Below are positions 48,403-58,342 of a stretch of DNA of 64,000 bases, in pieces. The notes below the pieces were generated by a model. It did no database searches. It was not told the origin of the DNA and saw only the letters and a program-made list of their open reading frames with translations. The DNA is from Anaerococcus vaginalis. Its GTDB lineage: Bacteria; Bacillota; Clostridia; Tissierellales; Peptoniphilaceae. The stretch covers positions 48,069 to 112,068 of the forward strand of contig NZ_HE978618.1 of assembly GCF_000307225.1 (NCBI RefSeq), in the 5' to 3' direction. The first letter of the stretch is position 1. Each line of letters begins with the position of its first letter. Position numbers and translations under genes: made by a program.

Positions 48403-49136
48403 AATCTAAAATTAATTTGAGGAATTTGGCAAGAAAATTCTTACTAAAAGAAATTAATAATTTAATTGCAGAAAACAAAGATAAACTTGATTCCGAAAAA
48501 AATCTTGCAAAAAAATTTAAAATCAGCAGAGTAACTATAAGAAGTGCCCTATCAGACTTGGAAAGAGAAGGAAAAATTATAAGACAGCAAGGTAGAGGAA
48601 CCTTTATAAGTCCAAATTTTAAAGATATTAAAGTTGATTTATTCAGGATGGAAACTTATGGAGAAATAATAAAAGAATTAGGATATGATTTAAAAGTTAA
48701 ATCAATAGAAACAAAAATCATTAAAACACCAAATCCTTTTAAAAATATAAGTCTGTACAATGAAGATAAACTTATAATAACTATTAGAATTTATTATGCA
48801 GATGACAATATTGCGGCTGTTTGCTTAGACTTTTTGCCCATAAATTACGAGAACAAATTAGAAGAAATCAAAGCCTATAATAATTCAATTTTCGATTATT
48901 TCTATAAAAATCTAAAAATTGAAGTTTCTAACTCAAGTATAGAATTTCAAGCAGCAGATTATGATGAACTTTCCAAATTTTTTGGAATTGATGATACTTA
49001 TTTGCCAAAAAAATCAATACTAATAAAGAGTAAGGAATATGATGATGACGGAAATTTGATTTTTATCTCACGAGAATATGTAAACACAGAATATATACCA
49101 ATAACAACCATTAGACGCAGAAAAATGAAAGGTTAA
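48390..49136 (+). CDS. GntR/HutC-family transcriptional regulator
   Basis: 248 residues. Winged-helix N-terminus (KNLAKKFKISRVTIRSALSDLEREGKI approximately residues 30-56, then RQQGRGTFIS) and a UTRA effector domain. It probably senses the nucleobase handled by the operon and binds the palindrome in front of the permease gene. Start overlaps the small membrane gene; its own ribosome site is weak. Confidence 0.9.
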   Translation: MATLESKINLRNLARKFLLKEINNLIAENKDKLDSEKNLAKKFKISRVTIRSALSDLEREGKIIRQQGRGTFISPNFKDIKVDLFRMETYGEIIKELGYDLKVKSIETKIIKTPNPFKNISLYNEDKLIITIRIYYADDNIAAVCLDFLPINYENKLEEIKAYNNSIFDYFYKNLKIEVSNSSIEFQAADYDELSKFFGIDDTYLPKKSILIKSKEYDDDGNLIFISREYVNTEYIPITTIRRRKMKG

Positions 49137-49138
49137 TT

Positions 49139-49681
49139 ATGAAAAAAGAATTTAATATAGAATATGAGCAAAAAGATAATTATAAGCTATCAGATTTAAA
49201 AGATTTTGAAGTAAAATTATTAAAAAGAGTTTTAGAAATTTGCAAAGAGGCGAAAGAAAAAGGAAATCATCCTTTCGGTTGCCTCCTTGCTGATAAAGAT
49301 GGAAATATTTTGATGGAACAAGGTAACGAGGAAGTTTCATTAAATGGAGATTGCACAGCCCATGCTGAGGCATTATTGATGAGAAAAGCATCTCAAATTT
49401 ATACAAAAGAAGAAATGAAAGAATTTACCCTATACAATTGTGCTGATTCTTGTGCTATGTGCACAGGAGCTATGTATTGGGGAAATTTAGGAAGACACGT
49501 TTATATAGCCAGAGAATCAGAGCTTAAAAAATATACAGGAGATGACATAAGAAATCCTACCTTAAATCTACCAAGCAGAGTTGTTATGGCAAGTGGGCAA
49601 AAAGATTTTGAAACCCTAGGCCCATTTATAGAACTTGAAGATGAATTTTTTAAACTTCACAAAGATTATTGGAATAAATAA
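49139..49681 (+). CDS. Nucleoside/nucleobase deaminase (CDA superfamily)
   Basis: 180 residues. Zinc site HAEALLMR (His, catalytic Glu) and CADSCAMCTGAMYWG (two Cys). Closest in style to guanine deaminase/tRNA-adenosine-deaminase-like salvage enzymes. ATG two bases after the regulator stop. With the CodB-like permease this suggests uptake and deamination of an exogenous purine or pyrimidine base. Confidence 0.88.
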   Translation: MKKEFNIEYEQKDNYKLSDLKDFEVKLLKRVLEICKEAKEKGNHPFGCLLADKDGNILMEQGNEEVSLNGDCTAHAEALLMRKASQIYTKEEMKEFTLYNCADSCAMCTGAMYWGNLGRHVYIARESELKKYTGDDIRNPTLNLPSRVVMASGQKDFETLGPFIELEDEFFKLHKDYWNK

Positions 49682-49694
49682 AACAATCAAAAAT

Positions 49695-49732
49695 AAATCC
49701 CTTATTGTTAAAATTCGCAGAAGGGGATTTTT
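49695..49732 (+). terminator. Terminator of the permease-deaminase operon
   Basis: AAATCCCTT and AAGGGGATTT pair, followed by TT. Confidence 0.65.
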
Positions 49733-49756
49733 AAATTATGAAATTTTATATTTTTC

Positions 49757-50269
49757 CTAAATAAATTTTACAGTTTCATCAATATTTTTACGTTTAAAAT
49801 GATTTTCCAAAGGCTCAACCCCATCATTTGCATAACCCAAATCAAGCATAGCAACAATTTTTTCATTTTCTGGCAAGGAAAATTTTTTGCTAGCCTCGTC
49901 TGGGTCAAAAAAGCTAACCCAGCAAGAATCGATACCTATGCTTGTAGCAGCCAAAATCATATGACTTGCAACGATCGTTGCATCTTCAACACCAGTATTA
50001 TATTTTCCCTCTGGATAAACAAAGGCCTCATCTTCATCATAAGCTATAAGTAAAACAAGAGGAGCCTTGTACCTACAAGGAGTTAGTTCATCTATTTTAG
50101 AAAGAGATTCTTTCGATTTACAAACATAAATTCGTTGGGGTTGATTGTTATTTGAAGTTGGAGCAAATCTTCCTGCCTCCAAAATAATATTTAGATCCAT
50201 ACTTTCTACATCTCTTTCACTAAAATCTTTACAAGAAAAACGATTTTTAACAAGCTCAACAAATTTCAT
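49757..50269 (-). CDS. Nitroreductase family protein, copy 1
   Basis: 170-residue FMN flavoprotein of the small nitroreductase type. FMN-binding Arg/Ser in KNRFSCKDFSERDV, APTSNNNQPQRIYV, and ATIVASHMILAATSIGIDSCW. Electron donor NAD(P)H; natural substrate unknown. Nearly the same protein is encoded 400 bases upstream. Confidence 0.88.
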   Translation of the reverse strand: MKFVELVKNRFSCKDFSERDVESMDLNIILEAGRFAPTSNNNQPQRIYVCKSKESLSKIDELTPCRYKAPLVLLIAYDEDEAFVYPEGKYNTGVEDATIVASHMILAATSIGIDSCWVSFFDPDEASKKFSLPENEKIVAMLDLGYANDGVEPLENHFKRKNIDETVKFI

Positions 50270-50657
50270 AAATTTTATCTCCTTAGATTATAAAATAATA
50301 ATTTTTAAAACATATTATTACACCAATCAATATTTGTCAACACAAGTTGGTAAAACAATCAAACTATAATATAAAATTATATTTAATATTTATACAAAAA
50401 CAAAGTAAAGTCCATATATTTTTTAGCTCTATACAGTAAATATTTTCTCGATTAATTTAAAAATATACTTAGCTTATTTATTACTTCTATTTTTACTATA
50501 TGCTAAAAATATTCCACTTGTTAATTTAAAATACGATCTTTATTTTTACAAAACTATAAAGACTTCATCAAATAAAATTTTTCAAATAAAAAACGAACCT
50601 CTTGCAAAACAAAAAATCAGACATAGTTTTTGCAACAGGCTCGTTATCAAATTAAAA
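50270..50657. other. Gap between the twin nitroreductase genes
   Basis: AT-rich. Holds the promoter of copy 1 and the hairpin at 50592-50645; nothing else is apparent. Confidence 0.4.
50592..50645. terminator. Long-loop terminator
   Basis: AACGAACCTCTTGCAAAA pairs with TTTTTGCAACAGGCTCGTT; it lies downstream of nitroreductase copy 2. Confidence 0.65.
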
Positions 50658-51170
50658 CTAAATAAATTTTACAGTTTCATCAATATTTTTACGTTTAAAA
50701 TGATTTTCCAAAGGCTTAACTCCATCATTTGCATAACCCAAATCAAGCATAGCAACAATTTTTTCATTTTCTGGCAAAGAAAATTTCTCGCTAGCCTTGT
50801 CTGGATCAAAAAGATTTACCCAGCAAGAATCAACACCAAGGCTTGCCGCAGCCAGTATCATATGACTTGCAACAATAGTTGCATCTTCAACACCAGTATT
50901 ATATTTTCCTCCTGGATAAGCAAAAGCCTCATCTTCATCATAAGCTACAAGTAAAACAAGAGGAGCCTTGTACCTACAAGGTGTGAGCTCATCAATTTTT
51001 CTAAGAGCCTCAATAGAATTAACAACATAAATTCTTTGAATCTGATTGTTTTTAGCAGTAGGAGCAAGCCTTCCAGCCTCAAGAATAAGATCAAGCTTCT
51101 CCCTTTCAACTTCTTTTTCACTAAAATTTTTACAAGAATAACGATTTTTAACAAGTTCAATAAAGTCCAT
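50658..51170 (-). CDS. Nitroreductase family protein, copy 2
   Basis: 170 residues, same length and motifs as copy 1 (KNRYSCKNFSEKEV, ATIVASHMILAAASLGVDSCW; the last 17 residues are identical). A recent tandem duplication with separate promoters. Differences cluster around the flavin-facing N-terminal third, so substrate preference may differ. Confidence 0.88.
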   Translation of the reverse strand: MDFIELVKNRYSCKNFSEKEVEREKLDLILEAGRLAPTAKNNQIQRIYVVNSIEALRKIDELTPCRYKAPLVLLVAYDEDEAFAYPGGKYNTGVEDATIVASHMILAAASLGVDSCWVNLFDPDKASEKFSLPENEKIVAMLDLGYANDGVKPLENHFKRKNIDETVKFI

Positions 51171-51306
51171 AAATCCTCCTTAAATAAAATTTTTTCTAAT
51201 ATAAAATACTAATGTTCAATTTAAAAATATAATAAAAAATCATCACAATAAATGTACTGCTAATAATAACAGATTGCGTCGCTACGTATTTCTTTCTTTA
51301 TTAACT

Positions 51307-53187
51307 ATTTCAATACATCAAATGTTAATAATAAACCACCGCTTTTTCAGTTTCTTCCTCATCATCTTTAGATTTCAATACATCAAATGTTAATAATAAA
51401 CAGATCAAGATGGAAATTTAAAGGGCACTTTTTCTGAATTTCAATACATCAAATGTTAATAATAAACAAGAACTCCCCTAAATCTGGTATCAGGTTTTTA
51501 ATTAACGTTATTTCAATACATCAAATGTTAATAATAAACAGGGGAGAAAGGACCAAGAGGTTTGACAGGACCAAAAATTTCGATACATCAAATGTTAATA
51601 ATAAACTATTTCTATAAAATGTCTTTTCATCTTTGCTCATCTTATTTCAATACATCAAATGTTAATAATAAACGTTTTATGCGACTTTTTATGATTCCTA
51701 CAGTATGTTATTTCAATACATCAAATGTTAATAATAAACCCTTAGGATTAATAACTTTACCGTCATATCTTCCTCATTTCAATACATCAAATGTTAATAA
51801 TAAACAATAGATGGAGCAAGCAGGCAATTTATTTTGCAGGAATTTCAATACATCAAATGTTAATAATAAACCTGGTGAGGACTTTATGAAAGAAAGAGAA
51901 AGAATTAATTTCAATACATCAAATGTTAATAATAAACAGAAATTCTAAAGTTAAAAAAACTTGATGAAATTTCATTTCAATACATCAAATGTTAATAATA
52001 AACTTAATTTGGCACAAGTATCCCCCAGTTTTTATTTATATTTCAATACATCAAATGTTAATAATAAACCGGATATGTTTTTCCGAGTGATAATGATTTT
52101 GTAATATTTCAATACATCAAATGTTAATAATAAACAAAAACGGAACAACTTTTACTGCTAACTATAATTGATTTCAATACATCAAATGTTAATAATAAAC
52201 TGATTTTCGTTATGCATTTGATAATTTAAGTTCAAAATTTCAATACATCAAATGTTAATAATAAACATAATGTTAATTTAACTTATGATGGCAAAATTTT
52301 ATTTCAATACATCAAATGTTAATAATAAACATATGTTTATTTTGGTGGTGGAGTTTTAAAATCTAGATTTCAATACATCAAATGTTAATAATAAACTCCA
52401 CCTTCTGCAACAATGTCAACTTCCTTATCCATATTTCAATACATCAAATGTTAATAATAAACATTCAATAAATTATTATCATTTAAACGTCTAATATATT
52501 TCAATACATCAAATGTTAATAATAAACAGATATGGGGCTTGTTGATAGGGAAGATTTTAATTATTTCAATACATCAAATGTTAATAATAAACGCTAAATC
52601 GGCAGATATGGCAATTAAAGATATGGCATTTCAATACATCAAATGTTAATAATAAACGAAGATTTGGGGCTGAAATTTCTTATTCTTTTATTTTATTTCA
52701 ATACATCAAATGTTAATAATAAACTAGACGATTCAGGGTCTTTACATAAGAATGCACCAGAATTTCAATACATCAAATGTTAATAATAAACTATTATCAT
52801 TATCCTTTAATTTTCTAATATCTAATATTTCAATACATCAAATGTTAATAATAAACTAACAATTTCTATCCCTACAAGAACTATTTTAGGAATATTTCAA
52901 TACATCAAATGTTAATAATAAACATCCTATTAAAGAATCAGAATTTTCCCCTATACCTATTTCAATACATCAAATGTTAATAATAAACTTTTTTAAAAAA
53001 TTTGTTGTTTTTTGCTTGGCTTTAAATTTCAATACATCAAATGTTAATAATAAACATTTATATAATTCTTACAAGCTTTTTGACGGAGCTTATTTCAATA
53101 CATCAAATGTTAATAATAAACAAAGGGTGTTGCTGATAGTGTAAAAGGAGTAATAACATTTCAATACATCAAATGTTAATAATAAAC
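51307..53187 (-). CRISPR. Type I-B CRISPR array, 29 repeats and 28 spacers
   Basis: The 30-base repeat, read on the minus strand, starts GTTTATTATTAACATTTGAT and ends GTATTGAAAT. Spacers are ~34-38 bases. Minus-strand orientation is deduced from the ATTGAAAT end (the usual 8-nt crRNA 5' handle), the ACAT/ATGT mini-stem, and the cas operon and AT-rich leader on the right. The repeat at 51577-51606 carries one substitution (CGATAC for CAATAC), in the older, leader-distal part. Confidence 0.98.
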
Positions 53188-53321
53188 CAAAGTAAAATAA
53201 GAAATAATTTTACTCTTATATTTTAAATATACCCTTTTTCCAATATTTTTGATTTTTTTACCAGCTAATTTATTTTTTTTGTTTTGTTTATTTTTAGAGT
53301 TTTTTATAATTTTGTTGGGAA
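53188..53321 (-). promoter_or_regulatory. CRISPR leader with predicted pre-crRNA promoter
   Basis: 134 AT-rich bases between cas2 and the first repeat. On the minus strand TTGGAA (53243-53238), 17-base spacer, TATAAG (53220-53215) predicts a start about 20 bases before the first repeat. AGTAAAAT/ATTTTACT is an inverted repeat right at the array boundary. Confidence 0.65.
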
Positions 53322-53603
53322 TTATAAGATCAAATCTTCTTCTAGTGATTTGTATTTTCCTATTGTTTCTTCTTCGAAGCTTTCTTTATTGTACATTTTT
53401 ATTATTGTTACAAAGTCTTCTTCTTTTTTTATTACTTTTTTGATTTCTCTTTTTAGAGCAATAATTTTTGACGGGCTTATTTCTCCCCTAAATACTGAAT
53501 TTTGGTGATGATTTAGGTACTTTTTGCATATTTTAAATACTTTGTTTACTCTTTTTTCTCCAACATCATAGAATAGGAATATATAATTATAATTTTTTCC
53601 CAT
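53322..53603 (-). CDS. cas2: CRISPR adaptation protein Cas2
   Basis: 93 residues, ferredoxin fold. IFLFYDVGEKRVNKVFKICK gives the catalytic-site Asp; NHHQNSVFRGEISP is the usual second motif. Forms the integrase with Cas1. Start overlaps the cas1 stop by one base. Confidence 0.96.
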   Translation of the reverse strand: MGKNYNYIFLFYDVGEKRVNKVFKICKKYLNHHQNSVFRGEISPSKIIALKREIKKVIKKEEDFVTIIKMYNKESFEEETIGKYKSLEEDLIL

Positions 53604-54601
53604 TAATATTTCCTTTCTAATAAATAAGGTTCGAATTCTTTGTCTTCTAGTATATATTTTATTAATTTATAGCAATCTAGCTTTATTTGTGTTTGATAGC
53701 TTACATTCCTTTTTAATTTTTCATTTTTAAATTTTGTTTCTATTCTTTTTTCAAAAGCTGCTATAAATATTTTTTTGCCCTCATCGTTTAGGATGCAATA
53801 ATTTTGTTCTCTTAAAAAATGATCTTTTACCCTAATTTTTCTATTATTTACCAAATCAAAAATTGTTTTAAATACTAATATTGGTTTGAAAGCTTCACTC
53901 ATATCTAAGGAAAGAGAAAATCTTGATTCGCTTGGTTCGTGCAAATAGCTTACGGCTTGATTTAAGTGAGTCCTGTAGATTGCTGTTATGGTTTTGGTGT
54001 ATAAAAGTGAATTTCCAAATGATATTAGGGCATTTATCGGATTATCTGGGGGTCTTCTTACTCTCTTGTTTAAAATAAAATCTTCATTTAGAAAATATTT
54101 GAAAGAATCGTAAAATCCTTGCCAAATTTTTCCTTCTATATATAAAATTTGTTTGATGTCATTCGATTTTTCAAGCTCTTTTGGAATTTCATTTTTTATA
54201 TTATCAAGGAAAGTTTTCACTTCTTTTTTGTCATGTTTATAGTAGTGATATAGAACTTGATAGATATTTTTTCCTATTGCTCCTACAATTCTTTTTGCTA
54301 TTTCTATTCTTTTTTCCTTGTAGGCTTCTACTTGTTTTACTAAAAGTTTTCCGCTTATATATTTTTCTCTTGGATAAAATGTTCCTGAATAGTTTCCGTA
54401 ATAATTGAAAAAATGTAGAACTATATGCTTACTTGCAAGAAAATCTAATAATTTTGTATTTATCGTCGTCTCGCTTAGTATGTAAAGCTCTCTTATGCTT
54501 TCTATGGGTATATAAACATTTTTTCCCTTTACCCTATAAACTAGGGAATTGTCTTTTCTTTTTATTTGTCCATCTGTTAAAAGATATTTTGTTTTTCCCA
54601 T
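53603..54601 (-). CDS. cas1: CRISPR integrase Cas1 (type I-B)
   Basis: Metal-dependent integrase inserting spacers. The catalytic residues are seen in ILYIEGKIWQGFYD (Glu), YLHEPSESRFSLSLDMSEAFKP split by the usual His (LHEP) and Asp (LDMSE). ATG at 54601 lies behind AGGTGGG; an in-frame upstream codon at 54622 would lie inside cas4. 332 residues. Confidence 0.97.
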   Translation of the reverse strand: MGKTKYLLTDGQIKRKDNSLVYRVKGKNVYIPIESIRELYILSETTINTKLLDFLASKHIVLHFFNYYGNYSGTFYPREKYISGKLLVKQVEAYKEKRIEIAKRIVGAIGKNIYQVLYHYYKHDKKEVKTFLDNIKNEIPKELEKSNDIKQILYIEGKIWQGFYDSFKYFLNEDFILNKRVRRPPDNPINALISFGNSLLYTKTITAIYRTHLNQAVSYLHEPSESRFSLSLDMSEAFKPILVFKTIFDLVNNRKIRVKDHFLREQNYCILNDEGKKIFIAAFEKRIETKFKNEKLKRNVSYQTQIKLDCYKLIKYILEDKEFEPYLLERKY

Positions 54602-54609
54602 ATTCCCAC

Positions 54610-55095
54610 CTAAATATTGCAATATTCATAATAGGCACATTTACTGCAAGCTTTTATTTTTTTGAATTTTGGAATCTCTTCTTTTGAAATAAATTCTTCT
54701 ATTTCTTTAAGTAATTTTTCGACTTCTTTTTCTTTTTTATCATACAAGTCCAGATATTCTGTTTTTTTACCTTGATTGTTTTCAACAAATTCTAATTTCC
54801 CTTTTTTTATTATTCCTTTTTTCTTTAAAATATAAAGATAATAGTACACTTGCCATCTGGCAGCTTCTTTGTCTGCATCTGATTTTTTGATTTCTACCAA
54901 ATATTTATCTGTAATTTTATCAACCACTATATTATCTATTTTTATTTCGGAATTTTTCTTGTTTTCGCTTTTATTAAGGTGGATTTCTTTTCCAATTTTT
55001 ACAAGTTCACTGTTATCTTCGAAATTTAATTTGTTGGCAAATAAATAGCACTGTCTTTTGCAATGAAAATAATAATTTATTATTGTTCCATTCAT
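54610..55095 (-). CDS. cas4: CRISPR adaptation nuclease Cas4
   Basis: 161 residues, RecB-like nuclease with an Fe-S cluster. Cluster cysteines HCKRQC near the N-terminus and KACSKCAYYEYC at the end; nuclease motif YLVEIKKSDAD and QVYYYLYIL. Selects PAM-containing prespacers. Overlaps the cas3 stop by four bases. Confidence 0.95.
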   Translation of the reverse strand: MNGTIINYYFHCKRQCYLFANKLNFEDNSELVKIGKEIHLNKSENKKNSEIKIDNIVVDKITDKYLVEIKKSDADKEAARWQVYYYLYILKKKGIIKKGKLEFVENNQGKKTEYLDLYDKKEKEVEKLLKEIEEFISKEEIPKFKKIKACSKCAYYEYCNI

Positions 55096-57614
55096 ATTAT
55101 GTCCCCGAATTCATCATTTTCATCTTTATAATTTAATCTTCCCTTATAAATATATTTTTCTCCATCTTCTATATAAACGAGGTTTCCTATTATGTCGTTT
55201 GCTGTTTGTATATATTTTAAAAAATCTCTTTTTGAAATTCTGTAGATAAAGTCTGACATTTGGGCTTTCTTTTCTGAAAGTTTTACAATTTTTTCGCTAT
55301 AATCCATATCTTTATTTTCAATAAGACTTACGTATTGATCCCAAATTCCAGATCCATTTATTTCTTTTCCACCTATCTTTAAATTTCTATTTAAAAATAG
55401 ATCTATCATTTGCCTATTATCATCAATTAATTCCATGTGTTTGGATATTTTTTCGAAATTTAATTTAATAAGGTCTTTTTCAAAATTTATATAGGCATAT
55501 TCATCCCTATCATTTTTTGCTTTTTGTAATTTTAGGGCAAAATATCTGGAAAAATCTTTTGTTTGGAGATCATTTCTCCTATCCTTATTTCTTAGAGTCA
55601 AAATATCTTGGGCATTTTTATAAATTTTCTTTTCATCTGCCATATCAAAAAAATATGCTACAGCATCGTTTTTACTTGCAGATCTTCCAATTCTTCCCAA
55701 AAATTGTTCTTCATTTTCAAGCATGGATATATCTTTGTAACCAATGTCCATATCAATATCAACCCCAGCTTCTACAACCTGACTTGCAATTAATATGGTT
55801 TTTTTTCTTATTTCACCACTTATTTGTCCAATAACTTGAGCCTTCCTTCTCAAATTATCATCACCTGTTAAAATTAAAATATTGTACTGATTAAAAAATT
55901 CTTCCTCACTTATTATTTTAAAGAACTTTTCAGCATCTTTTTTCCTTATAAATTCAACCAATATTTTTTTGTGATTTCCTATATTTTCTTCCATGTGCCT
56001 TAAAAGATGGTTGTAGTCAATCTTTCCCAAATCCAACAAATCATAGTTTATTTTGACCCTATTTTTAAACAAAGGCTCATCGAAAATCTCTCTTGGATTT
56101 TTAATTAATTTTCCTATATTTTTCTTCTTATCCTCATCTAATAAGGCTGATAAATCTGGAAGAGTTGCTGACATTATAATTATTTTTAAATTAAAAATCT
56201 TGGCATAAATTTCCAACATTTCTATAATTTCATTCCACAAATCTTCCCTGTAGGCTTGAATTTCATCCAAAACAATTACAGAATTTGCTATTTGATAAAG
56301 ACCGAAAATATTTTTTCTTTTATTTGAAAAAAACGTATTAAAAAGCCCTACATTAGATGTGATTATAAAATGAGAATGAAGAAATTGTCTATCGAGGAGA
56401 GATTTTATATAATAATCCCAATCTTTCATAAAATCATCATTGTCACTTTTTCCAATAGGTGTTATTGAATTTATAATAGAAATATTTTCTTCAATGCTGG
56501 TCTTTTTATAGTATTTTAAGAGGGTATTTTTGTTCTGTTCCACCAAGGTGTTAAAAGGATAGGCATAGATTATTTTATCAATCTGATCATTTAATAGTTC
56601 GAAAGATAAATTCATAGCAGTGTTAGATTTGCCCGATCCTGTGGGAGCTTCAAGGAAAAATATATTTTTATTCTTTTCTTCTTCTAAATTTTTTTCTGCA
56701 TTTAGAAAAATTTTTGTCCTAAGATCATTAATATTTTCTTTTTTCTCATAAGACTTACTTTTTTGGCTTTGTCTAATACTTTTTATAAGTTTTGAATTAT
56801 TGTATATTTTTATAAGGTCATTTTGATCGATTTTTGGAAGCTTTGTCTTATATCCATTCATATAATCAGTTGTGGCATAAAAATCAGCTGCAACTAAAAT
56901 AGAATAAATAAGTCTTGTGTGGATGTATATTTCTTTTGATTTTGATTTTTTGAAATCTTTATAAGAAGAATCCATATCAAAATCATAGACTAAATCCATA
57001 ATTTCATTTGAAATTTCTTCAAAATTATCAAAAAATTCTTTTTTTATATTCTTATCTTTCTCTAAATATTTTAAAGTTTTATAAAATTTACCTCTTTCAT
57101 CAATAAATAAATCAAAAAAATTATGAATTGAATATGAAAAGTCTGATAAATCACTATGGTGTCTTGAAATTACAAAGGCATTCAAAAAAATAAGATAATA
57201 TAATTTTTCTTTTAGTTCATTATCAATTTCTAGGTTTTTAACTTTTCCAACAAAAATATAAACATAAATAAATGATGAAAGTATTGAATGCTCTCCTTCT
57301 ATCCCCAAATCGGTAAGATCTATTTCAAAATTTTTTAATTTATTTCTTTGAAATCTCGAATTTATCTTTCCCAAATCGTGAAATAGTATTACAGAATCTA
57401 TTAGATCTTTAAAATAAGTATATCCTTCTTTTTGGTCAAATATACTTAGGAAAAATCTTTCAAAGACTTTTCCCAAGTTTTTTTCATTTTGAATTTTTTG
57501 GTAATATTCAAAAGTTTTATTTATATGATCTTGTAATTTTTCTTTGCTATCTCCAACTCCATCAATATGGGCTAGATAATTGTCGGAATTTTTAACTATA
57601 AAATCAAGCTTCAT
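55092..57614 (-). CDS. cas3: CRISPR helicase-nuclease Cas3
   Basis: 840 residues. N-terminal HD nuclease (HIDGVGD, LFHDLGKINSRFQR, RHHSDLS) fused to an SF2 helicase: Walker A EAPTGSGKSNTAM, DEAH-type VVLDEIQAY, SATLPD, VEAGVDID and QFLGRIGRS. Degrades DNA marked by Cascade. ATG at 57614 with AAGGA upstream is preferred to an earlier in-frame codon; it overlaps cas5 by 11 bases. Confidence 0.96.
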   Translation of the reverse strand: MKLDFIVKNSDNYLAHIDGVGDSKEKLQDHINKTFEYYQKIQNEKNLGKVFERFFLSIFDQKEGYTYFKDLIDSVILFHDLGKINSRFQRNKLKNFEIDLTDLGIEGEHSILSSFIYVYIFVGKVKNLEIDNELKEKLYYLIFLNAFVISRHHSDLSDFSYSIHNFFDLFIDERGKFYKTLKYLEKDKNIKKEFFDNFEEISNEIMDLVYDFDMDSSYKDFKKSKSKEIYIHTRLIYSILVAADFYATTDYMNGYKTKLPKIDQNDLIKIYNNSKLIKSIRQSQKSKSYEKKENINDLRTKIFLNAEKNLEEEKNKNIFFLEAPTGSGKSNTAMNLSFELLNDQIDKIIYAYPFNTLVEQNKNTLLKYYKKTSIEENISIINSITPIGKSDNDDFMKDWDYYIKSLLDRQFLHSHFIITSNVGLFNTFFSNKRKNIFGLYQIANSVIVLDEIQAYREDLWNEIIEMLEIYAKIFNLKIIIMSATLPDLSALLDEDKKKNIGKLIKNPREIFDEPLFKNRVKINYDLLDLGKIDYNHLLRHMEENIGNHKKILVEFIRKKDAEKFFKIISEEEFFNQYNILILTGDDNLRRKAQVIGQISGEIRKKTILIASQVVEAGVDIDMDIGYKDISMLENEEQFLGRIGRSASKNDAVAYFFDMADEKKIYKNAQDILTLRNKDRRNDLQTKDFSRYFALKLQKAKNDRDEYAYINFEKDLIKLNFEKISKHMELIDDNRQMIDLFLNRNLKIGGKEINGSGIWDQYVSLIENKDMDYSEKIVKLSEKKAQMSDFIYRISKRDFLKYIQTANDIIGNLVYIEDGEKYIYKGRLNYKDENDEFGDII

Positions 57615-58341
57615 ATATTCCTTCTTCACTGTAAAAAGCAAGTTTTAAATTATTATCTAAATCTTTAAATATGACATTTTTATTTGATTTTTTCCTAACT
57701 TCTCCATTGCTTGCAATGGTTTTTTTTCTTATATATCTTTCAGTATCTTCTTCTAGGAAAAACGGAAGATTTTCCTCATATTTATAAAGCTTACTTCCTA
57801 ATCTAAGTTTAAAATCTTCATCCCAAAATAAAGAATTTATAATATTTTCATCACTTTTTTCTATATTAACTATTTTACAATTACTAATATTTGCCATGTG
57901 ATCATTTGTTCCAAGATAAGGAGTAAAAATTGTCTTATTATTTAAAATATATTCTTTTATTAATTCACTTTGGTCATTATCTAATAAAATATAAATTAGC
58001 CATGAAGGATTTTCTAGCCAAACTTGTTTTACTATTAGATTTCCACCTTCTTCATTCGATGCAAAGGCTGTGGAATTATTAAAAGCTTGTAATTTCCTAT
58101 CAAAAATTCCATCATTTTCCTCAGAAACTACAGATATTTTAAGATCTTTCAATTTTTTATAGAATTCAGGATATTTTTCCCTGTCTTTTTCGTTATATCC
58201 TTTGTACCCAACAATTGCTCCCAAAAGTCCTAGAAGGGCAACTCTGTGAATTTGCCCATAAGTATAATATAGATAAGTATTTACATCTGGCTGTTTAAAA
58301 AAACCTGTTTTCCCACTTAACCTAAATCTCAAAGCTTTCAT
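57604..58341 (-). CDS. cas5: Cascade subunit Cas5 (type I-B)
   Basis: 245-residue RAMP protein holding the crRNA 5' handle. N-terminal KALRFRLSGKTGFFKQPDV and the glycine-rich LLGLLGAIVGYKGY are typical of Cas5b. One base after the cas7 stop, overlapping cas3. Confidence 0.93.
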   Translation of the reverse strand: MKALRFRLSGKTGFFKQPDVNTYLYYTYGQIHRVALLGLLGAIVGYKGYNEKDREKYPEFYKKLKDLKISVVSEENDGIFDRKLQAFNNSTAFASNEEGGNLIVKQVWLENPSWLIYILLDNDQSELIKEYILNNKTIFTPYLGTNDHMANISNCKIVNIEKSDENIINSLFWDEDFKLRLGSKLYKYEENLPFFLEEDTERYIRKKTIASNGEVRKKSNKNVIFKDLDNNLKLAFYSEEGIYEA

Positions 58342-58342
58342 T

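Noticed and set aside
51562..51810. An 82-codon open frame running through several repeats with the repeated peptide YFNTSNVNNK
   Set aside because: It is simply the CRISPR repeat translated; no ribosome site and wrong strand relative to array transcription.
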